NCBI RefSeq assembly: GCF_030936135.1
Contig: NC_082612.1
Location: 16,723,001-16,787,000, forward strand
Direction: 5' to 3'
Origin: Gavia stellata
Lineage: Eukaryota; Chordata; Aves; Gaviiformes; Gaviidae
DNA: 64,000 nucleotides
Positions 53,540 to 64,000 of the stretch are shown here, in pieces. Position 1 is the stretch's first letter; every line of letters starts with the position of its first letter. Below the pieces are notes generated by a model that was not told where the DNA came from, did no database searches, and saw only the letters and a program-made list of their open reading frames with translations. A program made the position numbers and the translations under genes.

Positions 53540-56500
53540 GTGAGTGGAGGGCTGTGGGGGGCGACGCCGGGTCGCTGCGGGGGCGGCTCCCGGCGGCTCG
53601 GGGCCCGGCGCTTGCAGCCGCTCGCCCGACGCCGAGAGGTTTCGCCTTTGAGCCGGCAGCGCTTGCTTTTGTTGCAGTGAGTTTTGCACTGGCTTTCTCC
53701 AGCCTCTGCCTTTGGTCCTCTACCAGCCACTTTGGGGACATAGGTCCTCTCCAGCCGTGGAGAGGGGACAAGGGATAGCGGCGGTAGCGCCGGCAGCGGC
53801 GCCGGGTAACTCCACTTCTTGTACCGCCTGTTGCATCTGCCCGGTCTCTTGGCCGGGCCTGGCTTATGTGTTTGGCGGTGCCGAGCCCGAAGTGAGCTAC
53901 GATGTTAAATCCGCTGAGAACTCGGTTTCACGTTGTACCGATATGTTGCAAGCTGAGCGTCCGTGAATTGCGTATCTCAAAGTAACGATGTACGTGTATA
54001 TGCATTTGTAGTCTGTGAAGAAGCTGCTGAAAATACCCCTTTGTCAAAATTTTAAGTATGTTCAGGAATTACCAGGCTTACAGTTCTGTGGTAACAGCGC
54101 TAGTTACCAGTCCTATGTCTTTGGCCTCTTAAAATGTGATGCTGTTTTTTAATTTTGCATTTTTCTCATTGAATATATATATATTTCTATATTTATGGTT
54201 AGCTATGCTGTGGTTTATGTGGGAATCATGTTATTTTCCTTCAATGACCATGTTAATACATGTTCTTAATGTAGTATTGTGGTAATATGATTTCTTCCAT
54301 TTAAGATATAGTAGTGTAGTCTCCTAAATATCTAGTGGGATGATTGGCTATACCAATTATTCAAATAAAACAGTAACACAGCGCTCTGGCACTGTGTTCT
54401 CAAAAGCATACTGCATCTTTGGTATCATGGAAAACTTCTGAAGGCAGGGAACCAGGCTTTCAAGATATTTCTTTTAAAGTAAACTGAGAGGGATTTGGCC
54501 AATGGTTTGAGCAGTGTAGCTGCCTGGATATGGTGGGGGTTTTAAAGCCTGAGATAACTCATTTTGTGCAAATAAAGAAACATTCTTTACTGGTTTTGTC
54601 TCTGATATGCTTGGGTCAAAAAATGTAGAAAATGCCATCTCAAATTTCACTTGTTTATAACTCTTACTCTTTGGCCAGTTAATATTCAGTTGTTGCACAT
54701 CATGTTCCTTGAGGATTATTTGAGATCTGTGACTTGAAACGTCAGTATAAATCATCTTAACTTGGAGTGCAAGGTAAAAAAGTGTCCCTAAACTTGGATA
54801 AGAACGGTAGAGGGAAATCATTCCACTTTCACTCCTGTTCCTCAAGCATCTAGACAGTATTTTGGCAACTGCCCCAAACCCTCGGTTTCTCATGTACGGT
54901 TTCATGTACAGAACTTAATGTGAAAGCATGGAGCTGATGGTGGTGAGGAAAGCCCTAACTCGTCTGAGCCTCCTATCCACAGCAGAATCCTGTGGTGATA
55001 ACGTTGCCTTGGTGTGCAATGCTCGGCGCGCTTAGCTGTGTTCTGTGGGGGCCAAGGGAGTCAGCATGCCAAGCAGAGCCACCGGGCCTGAAAGTGCTTG
55101 ATGAAATACTTAGGGCTAGTCCATGAGAAATACTTAGAGAAGCTATCTGAGGTCCTGCCCGGTGTTCAGGACTAAGTTATTCCTTCCTTTCTGAGATGAC
55201 AGTCAGAAATTTTCTTTCTGAGTTTAAGTGCTGTACCTTATTCTAACAAACATCTGTGCTTCAGCATACTTGTTTGAGAAGTGGAAAAAGAGGTTAGGTC
55301 CTTCTGTACACATTTCAGGTTTCTGTAGTTGTCTCTCCCCTGCATGACAGGTTTGAAGCTGTCATCTTCCTCTGCCGCTGGTGAAGCGATGCCACTGTTC
55401 GACAGACATTAAAAGACAAATTGAACCAGAGGAAACACAAGGAGGAGTTAGAACTCATTAAAACCACAGTGGTTAGGGTATTGGTCCTCCTTGTGTTTTC
55501 AGAAGAAAACATCAGCATCTAAATTCTTTGAGGAACCCGATTCATTTGTTGTCAGGAAACCAAATGGGATTAGTATTTGTTCCAAAACCCAAGCTCGAGA
55601 AGTGGTCTAGACACAGACCTAGCTGTTCACCTCTGTCAAAACGGCATTTTCTGCACAAAGAATGGCTTGCTGCAATCTAGAGAATGTGATAATAAAGCAG
55701 GGCATTTTGAGAGCTTAGATGACTACCTCTTAAACAACAGCAGATTACAATTTTTGGAAAATTGTTTTAGGCTTTTGAGCAAAAAATGTCATCTTAACAA
55801 TAGCTAAAGTATTTTTCTGTTTCTAGAACCAGGTAAATGACGACATTTACATCTGTTTTAATTGATATGTGAGCATAATAAGCTTTTCTGAATGGGCTAT
55901 AAAATATAAAATGTAGTAAGTGCACTATTGCTGCTCAGTTTGTCAAAATGAAGTGACTGCAGTAGAGACTGCCTGCGTTTCCCTCTCTTAGCACTTCCCT
56001 TATTTCACTTGTAAAGCAGTGGCTTACAAGAAATGTTGCGAGGATTCTTTAGGTGTGAATAACTGATGTGATTGAATAGATCCCACTTCCCGCTCGACAG
56101 ACAGCCTTGCAAATGACTTTGCTGCTCCCTGCACTGGGTTACATCTTGAAAGGTGGTAAGCAGATACTGCCACCACTCCCTCTAATCACAGGAGTCATCA
56201 GTGTCTCACAGGACAAACCAGTAACATGATGTGGATCTTCTCTTTGGCTCCTTTCCATTTGTCTCCTCAGTTGTATGGGAATGTATTTTCCACCTAAAAC
56301 TCAGAATAATTGATTTTTGTTAGCACAGGACTATACTGCTTAAAAAAAAAAAAAAAGAAGGAAAAAAGAAGCATCTTTTGCATTCTTAAATTGTCAAGTT
56401 TCCAGTATGAAGCATACTTCAAGTGTATCTTTACACTTTTAAGTTTCAGTTGTTTCAAGAATTTGATAGAAAGATAAACAAGACTGACTCAAAGCTGTCT

Positions 56501-58189
56501 CGTTTCCTGTGTAATGGTTTGAATCACTGAGTTGTCTACTTCAAGCTAAATATTGGAAGAATGAATAAACAATAGGTGTCTCTTTCTTTTCTTATGACAG
56601 TTAAATATGTTTAAAAGGAGCTCAGAAAGACAATTTTTTTCTGCTGTTAGTGATCAGTAAATACAAGCAGTATACACATATGCTTTTTAAAATAGAAATG
56701 CAGGGGATCTCAGGGGATTCCAGTTCAGTTAAACAAGTGAGGATCAAAATAGTTTATAAATAACTTCTGGATGGAGTTAGTTGTATTTCTGTTGAGAGAA
56801 ACTGAATTTAAAGGTGCCTGATCGGAGAATCCTTATTCTGAAACGTGAAAGGAACTTGAGAAGCTTAGTTCTGAGCTCTTAAAATATCTGAGATGAAAAT
56901 TGTTGGAAGCTAAAGAATACACTGGATAAACACTACGTATTTGCTTCCGAATTCTTCTCCCTATGTTGGGCCAACTCTTGGTCTCTTGACATGAGTGTGA
57001 GATTTGTTTGGGGTCTTTGAAGATATTTTTTTGGAGGTGAGACTTTTCCGTAAATGTACAGCAAGAGCTGCCACTTTTTATGAGAGCCAATGGTGGAGTA
57101 GGAAGAGTCAGCGTTGAGCTTAGGTTTTGGCCCTGGGCATCTCATGGGGTGTTTGCAAATGAAAATTGTGAGTGCGTGCTCATAGCTATTCCATGTGCCT
57201 GAAAGCAGAGCCTTCGGATTCTTGGATTTAGGCTGAGATCAGAGCAGAATTCCGTTTGGGTCAACTGCGGTGACTTTGTAACGGGCTGATGAAGACAGAA
57301 GATGGAGAAGCCGGGAAAACAGAAACGTTGAGTTCCCTAGGAGGCTTTCAAGGGGTGGTCTGTATGCAGTGCCCATCTAAGGGAAACCTAGACCAAGTTT
57401 GATAGGGAAGGGTGCCCCACATGGACCTCTCATCATAAAGCCTTTCATCAAGTCCGGATCATTTACTGCCACATGGGCACAATATTATTCAAATACTGTT
57501 ATCGCTTGTGCTAGGATGCAGAGCAGCCACCTTCCTCCACTTGCACCCTGAGAAACTCGCTACCCAACAGCCCCGTTATGTGGTTTTCCCTGGGGTAGAC
57601 CTGTCCCTCATTATGTTGCTGTCTTGGTTGCGGCTGAGAGCAGGATAATTCCTCCTGTACCCTGAGGTTTTGGGTTGTGAGCTCAGTTCTGTGTAGCCTT
57701 GGCCATTGTATTTGGTGCAGCAGAGGAGGAAACCAGACACCTTTGCTACCCAGTGCTGGTCTCTGCAGGCAGCTCAGTGTGGTCGGGGTTCTGGTGACTA
57801 TTTTTTATTGCCATTTTTGCTTTACGTTTTTTACAGAAGACTTATTCCTTGCATTCTACCAGACAGAATACAAAACAAGAACCAAATTTCTTTTATCTGT
57901 AGAAAGAGTCTGTCGGAGTATAAAGAGTTACTGGTAATGGTTGCTGAAGAATGCTGATTTACTCCAGGGAGTATTTCTGCATTCATGAGAAAAAAAAAAA
58001 AATAGTGAATTCTCTTTCCTTTCCTCTGAGGTGTTATTAGTCACTGGTCATTTACAAGTTTGCCATCAAGAAGTTAAGCAGACTGGAAATCTTGTTGGCA
58101 ATGGGAATAAAGCCGTTCCCAGTCCCATCTCTGACCTAGTAGGATAGGCTGAGTCTTTCTTTTAACAAAGTTGACTGAAGAACCTAATC

Positions 58190-58330
58190 CAAACCCAAGA
58201 CCCAGTCTGATGTCTGAGTTGGCCAATCCCGTATTCTTTTTCTTGGCCACGTCTCTTAGTGGTGGTGGTTGACCTCTCAGATAATGGCTGAGGCAGCCTT
58301 TTGGTCTGACCCAGTATGGATATTAGTATG
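58190..58330 (-). repeat. Possible ancient reptilian/avian interspersed repeat
   Basis: Read on the minus strand, 'atactgggtcagaccaaaag' resembles the 'tactgggtcagaccaatggt' phrase of an old interspersed repeat common in turtles and crocodilians. Only one short block matches convincingly, and I cannot name the family. Confidence 0.3.
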
Positions 58331-59513
58331 TAACTGTAAAGGCTGTTGTAATCCACAAAATAACACAGCATAAAAGCCACTCCAGTCACCTCAGCCACGG
58401 TGCTTTTTTTCCTTAAGCGCTAATTGTCCATTTTTGAAAGCTTTCTGTAGTACAATCTGCACTTATGAAACCACTTAGCTGAATGTATAATTTCTGCAAC
58501 GGAAATGATGTTCTACTGACACTCCAGTACATGTCAGAGAAGTAAGGTAAAACAGTTAATATAGGACTCATTAATAACTTCTAGAAAAGAAATGGACATT
58601 CACTAAAGATTTAGAAAGAATCCAAAGACTGAGTAAAAACTAATGGCATTCTTACTTAACAAGGCAGCGGGAGCGGGGAATACTGTGAGAGGGTCTTAGC
58701 TGAACTCATGTGCAAAGTTTTTTAAATCAGTACTGATTAGTTAGGACTCTATCTTTGGTTAATTCACCTTGAATTCAGTGAGAGCTGTGAATTAATAAAT
58801 CGTCACGTTTAGTGTTTTAGAAAGCTCTTTTAGTTTTCAATTAGTACCTTAAAAATGTTTATTTCTGTTATAAGGCATATTTAAGATGTGGTAACAGTAA
58901 GCAAATAAACGCTCTAAGTGAACACTGAGATTTACATTTGAAATATACTCAGCTAGGGCACTGTTAGATAAAAATTACTGCTTGGGCAGGGCTAGATCCT
59001 GTATCGCAAAGGCTACTGAGCAGTATATACCTTTTTTTTAAAAAAAAAACCCCACCTTTCTATTGGAATTGAGCTCAATAATGGAAACATTAGAAAACTA
59101 AGGCAAACAGGTACTTTGGGGCCCATCTGATACAGCTTTCCCTTAAGAAAGAACTGCTTATAATAACATAATAGAATGTTGCTTTTCCCCTCCCTTCAAG
59201 ATAATTGCCATAGCTAGGGCCTAATTAACTAAGACAGTACATTTTATTCTGCCTGTAGATAAAGTTGCTTCTGTGTAAGGAGCAGGGAAGTGCTTTCTTA
59301 AAAGAAAATACTCCGCAGAATGTTGCATTTAGCTCCACCCAAAGTAAAGCATTCGTTACTGTGTCAGTAGCTATAAAAAGTGTCGAGCTCATTCTGCGGA
59401 GGATGCCAGTTTGTCATCTTGAATCATGTCTTTTCAGCTTGGATTACTAACTAGCTCCATTACCTTCTTTGTCCTGTAGATGTTCCACTGTTTGGTGTCG
59501 TCGTCGTCACACA

Positions 59514-59531
59514 CCCCCCCCTCCCCCCCCC
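59514..59531. repeat. C homopolymer tract
   Basis: Two runs of C (eight and nine) separated by a T, directly after GTCGTCGTCGTCACACA. Likely to be hard to sequence and length-variable; quadruplex-capable on the minus strand. Confidence 0.9.
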
Positions 59532-62500
59532 GTATTAAAAGTAGAAGATTGTGCTAGTGAACTAGAAGATGTGATTTCAGAAAATACGAATTTTCCTGAA
59601 TTTACATGGATTTTCTTGGTGATAGGAAATGTGACAGGCTGTTGTTGAATGAAGTGATTCTGTGTTTTAATCGTTTGGGGGAAATAAGTCATTTTTCAGC
59701 CTTACATAAACTGTAAGTGGTCATTAAAGAAGACATCAGTGAGTAGTGTCATTGTCAGTCTTCAGGACAAAACCAATAGAAATAAGTAGAGTAGTTTGTA
59801 ATTTTTAGAGAAGTTGTCTGGTAGATCATGTTGGAAAGTTTTTTCCTGATATTTTTCTTTTTTAGTGACAAGCCTTTTAGAAATGTAATATTGAATTTTA
59901 TGGAACCTGAATCCACCTTAAGGACTTGGAAAAAAGGATGGATTTGCCCTATAGTCTGTAAAGTGCAAACACCTGCTTGCAATTAAATAAATAGACCCAC
60001 TGCTAAGGTTGCAGGTGTATGCTGTTGCTAAAATTATCCTATGCTTGCCAGCTCTGCATTGCAAAAATGTTGCAAAGTTTAATAAGCAGAGCTTATGACA
60101 CGATGATTCGAGTTCTGAAGTCAGTCTAAAATCAACTTCATAGTCTTTCATGAGACACAACTTCTCTTTTTGATTGGTACAGATTTTTTTATAAGGGGCA
60201 GGAAGGGGAGTGCTCTGTTGTTTTTTTCCTGATGTACAGCAAGGGGAGTAGTGTACAGGCTGGGTGCTCTGCCCTCACTTTGGACAGAGAGTGCTTGGAA
60301 ACACATTTTGGAACAGTAATGAGCTGCATCCCAGTACTTCCCTCCTCCTCCCCAGCTGTTTTTTAACATTACATAATTAATGTATATAGTTTACATTGAC
60401 TTTAGTGCTTTTGTTTTACAATACCAACTTCAGTCGCTATTGCAGCACTTAACATGTTAACTTAAAAAACAGAGGCTTGGCTGTTTGATGGAGATAGTCC
60501 ATAGCGTGTGAATTGTGGCAATATGCTTAATGTTTTGATAGGGTGGGTTGTGGCTTTTTGAGATAATTTTTATGACTTGCTTGTGTTTGATAGGGTTTCC
60601 TTTTGGGTCGAATGCCACTTTTCTGAGTTTCCAGACCAGATTTGGTGTTGTTCTATGACAGTTGTTCTTGAGATGTTAGGACATGCTCAGCGTTTTGATC
60701 ACCTTTTAAAAGTCTTCATGTTTTTGAGTTGCCAAATGAAGACACTTTGAGCCATTGAATGCTTTCCTGGAATATCTGGTGAGTGTAAAATATATGATCA
60801 GATGAGCTTGGGCACATATTGGCAGAATAGTTAAGAAACTACTGTTCAGGGAATTTAACATCTCTCTGTTGGTGGTTGCTGCCACCCACTGTAGTTGTCA
60901 GTTTTAATCAGCACCCAAAATCTGCCTTGTTGCTAAGTCAATCCCATCTTCTTTGCCAAGTTTAAACTAAGCCATCCCATTTTGCAATGAGTTGAGGTAG
61001 GCACATGTGCTCCATCCCAGCAGCTCCTGTGGAGGTTGTGCCCTCTGGGTGTAACTTCAACAGAAGAGAGAGCAGCTACAGTGCCTGCAATTTAAAATGC
61101 CCCATGTTACATGTCTGTGTTAGATGCATGCCTGCTAGCTAAAGTGCGTGTTTAGGTATCTCACTGGGAAAGAAGGTACTGGAAAGGGAAGTCTGTGGCT
61201 GTGTTTATGCTATCCTCAAATTCTTTTTCTCAACAGACATTTTTGGCAATTTTCATCAGATAACCTCAATGTCACGTCATTTTTCCCTACCTACTTGCAT
61301 CTATGGACGGAGCTTCTTGCAGCCACCCTGTTCTTTGTGAATGCCTTTTACTCCTTCCACTCTGTTTTTGTTTCCTCCCCTTGTTGTTCTTTTCCCTTCT
61401 GTGTGTTTGCTCATCTTTCAGGATAAAAATAGAGAGGAAACATCCAGGCCCTCAGAAGCAATGTGGCCATCGCAGGCCAAGGCCAAATCAGAAGTTCCTG
61501 TAAATCATTCATGCTGGGGTTGTCCTCTGTGGGAAAGGAGTAGTGGGAGGGAAAAATAATCTACAGAGATGGAAAATCACAGTGTTATTAAAGAGACTGT
61601 GGTTTTACTACTGCCCACACCTTTGAATAAAGGTCCTGTTGTTGCCTCTTCAGCTGAGAGGACTGGGCAGGTGGGGGTTATCAGCTCATTAGGTAGGTCA
61701 GAGAGAAGGCTTTGCCTCTCAAAAGATCTGGTTGTTACAGCTTCCCTTAGTTCTCTCCAGCTTTTGTATGTACACCTGGCTGGTCGGGACTGTGTGTCCT
61801 TGAAGGGGAAAAAAAATTGCTTTGTTTGATTTGGCAAGGAAAACTGAGTATCCAGGATGAAACTGAGCAGGACTGTGTATCAGACCTGGGCCTCAGAGGA
61901 TGTTCTACTGTGTGTGGTGTCCAGGAGTAGGTTCTCAGCCACTTTGTTGCTGGTGAGTGGTTTTTTTTAGCTTTGAAATTTGTCCATTTCCTCTATTAGG
62001 CTGAGGCATGCAGGCTTAGAAGTAAAAAATGAATTCATGGTGAAGAGTCTGATGCTTCTGTTGTACTTGCAGCGTTTCAGCCTTGAGAAAAATTAGACTG
62101 TAATGTATCGAATCTCGAAAGTTGGGCCCTCTTTCTGAGCAGAGGGAGAGCACCTTATTTTTGCTCGTTTGTCTTAATCTGTGATTTTGTCAGTCATTAG
62201 AAAGAGTTCATGCTTTGAAAAATATTAATAATATTTGAATGTAGGTACGATGGAACAAAAAAAATTAAATTTGATAAGGAAAATTGTAGCAGATTTAAAT
62301 GAAAATATGATTGCTTAGAAAATGCTTCTTTTAAAAAAAATCCCACCATCTTGCAAACAGGTGGAGGGAGCATGCTGCCAGGTCACTGAGGACTTGAGAA
62401 AAACTTTTCAAAATACCATTTTGGCGATGGGTCACTGTTCTTAGAAATCTGTCATGGGGCTGAGTTTGTAGCTTATGGGGATTAACAGACTGCGAACGCT

Positions 62501-63906
62501 GCGTAGTTTCAGCTTTTGAAACACATTAGTGCTCCGAGAACAAAACAGTATAATTTACATTTGACAATACTTTTTTCCTGTTAAAATACCAGGTTGTATG
62601 CTCTCTCTGTCGGAAAGGCCTGGTCCAGTTGACAAGCTCAGTTACAAGTTGAATGACTGTTTCTCCAAAGCTTTTGTCTGTTCAATTCTTCAGCCTGCAA
62701 GCTTTTCTGGAACAAAGCTGACTTTCTTCCAGTCTGCTCTTAAACACTTTTGCTCTGTGCTAATATTACCGTACTTTTATTGTGCCTCACTTTCCTTTAT
62801 GCTTTCAGTTGTTTCAAAATGCACAGTTTCAAATTTCTCTTGTGCCTCTTGCCTAGCTGTTCCCCTTTTCCAGCAGGTTCAGCACCTTTGCTAAAAGAAA
62901 TAAAACTGCCTGGATGTATTGCATCCTTTGTAATTTCCTTTACTTCTAGAAGTAAAAGAATCTAATGCTAAAAAGAATCTGCAAACACTCCTCTGTCCCA
63001 TGGCTAATTATTTTTTTTACAAAACACATCTGTGTGTCTACCAAGACCATTACTGCTCTTCCCATGGAGTTCTGTAGGGTTGCACCTGAGGGGGAAGGCT
63101 GCCTTCCTTGAGGGGCAGGGAACTAGCTAGTCAAGCATGAAAATTTATTGCTGGCACCTGTTTCTCTCCCCTTACTGCAGTCTTTTGCTACGTTTTACAG
63201 AGGAATGGGGCTAAGCTCCAGACATTCAGCTCAAGTTTTTGTGTGGTTAATACAATGAACTAAGGAAACGTTTGTGTTACACCCTTGAATCTCACATGTA
63301 GGAACTTGGTCCTCCGTTCAGAGAACTTTGCTGAGGGCCTAGAGCAAAACCAAAGGAGATTTGAACCTAGATAAGCCAAGATACTATGTTTTAAAAAGAG
63401 CTGAAATGTGTTCTCTGTCCATTTGTTGCGGAGCCCAACCACCTGAGGACTGGTGGCCATTATATGCTCAAGTAGTATAACCTGCTCTGAGGGGATTGAG
63501 GACTGGGAGTGCCCTCCTGGAGGGTTGAGATCTAATGACTAGCAGCTTGGAAGACCCATGAGAAAGGTTGTGTCTATATCTGGCCTAGTAATCATGATGA
63601 CTGACCTAGCAGAAAATGAGTTTTAATGTGTGCATTTAAGAAGTAGAACTCCTTCAAGCTACTGTCCCAGATGGAAATATAATTTTGAAAATGTAGCTTT
63701 GAGACTCAACAGAAACGATTCTTTGTGTTCATTTATCTGGGAATTTTATTTCCCTTTCTGCCTCCATTAACCACTTTCATATGTCTGTAATTGGAATGCA
63801 TCTTAGGTATGAATTCCTCTTTTTTAGTTACAAAAATACCTTATATTTTGGTGCAACAAAATTTGTATTGTATATGGGGCTTTTTTTTCTTTAATCACTG
63901 CTACAG

Positions 63907-63960
63907 GTTGCTGTCAGTCCTGAGGATCTTTCTATAGTGGACATGGTTCATGCCTGCAAG
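63907..63960 (+). other. Exon-like 54-nt segment
   Basis: A pyrimidine-rich tract and CTACAG precede, and GTTAGT follows, a 54-nt stretch open in one frame as VAVSPEDLSIVDMVHACK. I do not recognise this peptide in ARHGAP10. ARHGAP10 exon 1 ends in phase 1, and joining it here would reach a stop within six codons, so it does not fit as coding exon 2. It may be a pseudo-exon, a poison exon, or part of another transcript. Confidence 0.3.
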
Positions 63961-64000
63961 GTTAGTGAAATTAGAGGAGTGAAATTTTCATCTTCCATAC

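Larger units (their letters stand above)
52650..53690 (+). promoter_or_regulatory. ARHGAP10: CpG-island promoter of ARHGAP10
   Basis: A GC-rich, CpG-dense block ending in the ARHGAP10 first exon and early intron 1. GC-box rich, with a G-quadruplex-capable run at 53019-53037 and a GCC repeat at 53221-53250. No TATA box. I see no ATG between about 53100 and the main start, so the leader seems free of uORFs. The long minus-strand frames (for example 52963-53730) are shadows. Confidence 0.85.
53540..64000 (+). other. ARHGAP10: ARHGAP10 intron 1 (continues past window)
   Basis: Over 10 kb. It starts in CpG-island sequence and becomes AT-rich. No exon continuing the BAR domain in phase 1 was found. 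Visible items: AT microsatellite near 54174-54186, A-rich run 56342-56356, a possible ancient repeat 58190-58330, C-run 59514-59531 and an exon-like 54-nt segment at 63907-63960. The rest is unrecognised. Confidence 0.8.

Noticed and set aside
52674-53730. Minus-strand frames of 237 and 255 codons at the ARHGAP10 CpG island
   Set aside because: They are antisense to the confirmed ARHGAP10 exon 1 and have island-type composition without splice or start context. Compositional shadows.
61148-61559. Overlapping plus-strand frames with a pyrimidine-rich tract followed by CAG at about 61420
   Set aside because: The tract and AG resemble an acceptor, but no donor or recognisable coding sequence follows, and the peptide does not match ARHGAP10.

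Overview
The window is vertebrate nuclear DNA, almost certainly from a bird. It is mostly AT-rich intergenic and intronic sequence with three CpG islands and GT-AG split genes. The repeats are CR1 LINE fragments and one solo ERV LTR of a kind typical of neoavian genomes. No bacterial, organellar or viral genes were seen. The gene order TMEM184C(+), PRMT9(-), ARHGAP10(+) matches the order I know from human chromosome 4q31, so this is a conserved amniote synteny block. I identified the genes by recalling the vertebrate proteins and reading exons with their splice sites; no database search was run.

Layout. 1-13.2 kb is gene-free and holds three CR1 pieces or remnants, one larger CR1 with an (ATTCT)n tail, MIR-like relics, a solo LTR on the minus strand and a perfect 53-bp tandem duplication. 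13.3-14.45 kb is the CpG-island promoter of TMEM184C. Its ten coding exons run from 14131 to 23841 and give a complete 445-residue frame. 25.4-27.5 kb is the convergent gap between TMEM184C and PRMT9, with a CTCF-like motif. 27.8-47.3 kb is PRMT9 on the minus strand: thirteen coding exons join without a frame break into 872 codons, starting in a CpG island at about 47.3 kb. 47.6-52.6 kb is intergenic. 52.6-53.7 kb is the CpG island and first coding exon of ARHGAP10; the rest of the window (53540-64000) is its first intron.

Functions. TMEM184C is a multi-pass membrane protein of the TMEM184/OST-alpha family. PRMT9 is the TPR-containing arginine methyltransferase that symmetrically dimethylates splicing factor SF3B2. 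ARHGAP10 (GRAF2) is a BAR-PH-RhoGAP-SH3 protein, of which only the start of the BAR domain lies here. The three genes share no evident pathway.

Most notable observations: a TISU/YY1-type start in PRMT9 exon 1 that splices in frame to a 29-residue N-terminal extension; two uORFs overlapping as TGATG upstream of TMEM184C; a 54-nt exon-like segment with good splice sites near the right edge; and a CR1 composite in PRMT9 intron 9 whose two halves point at each other. I did not find a clearly new biological system; these are modest leads.
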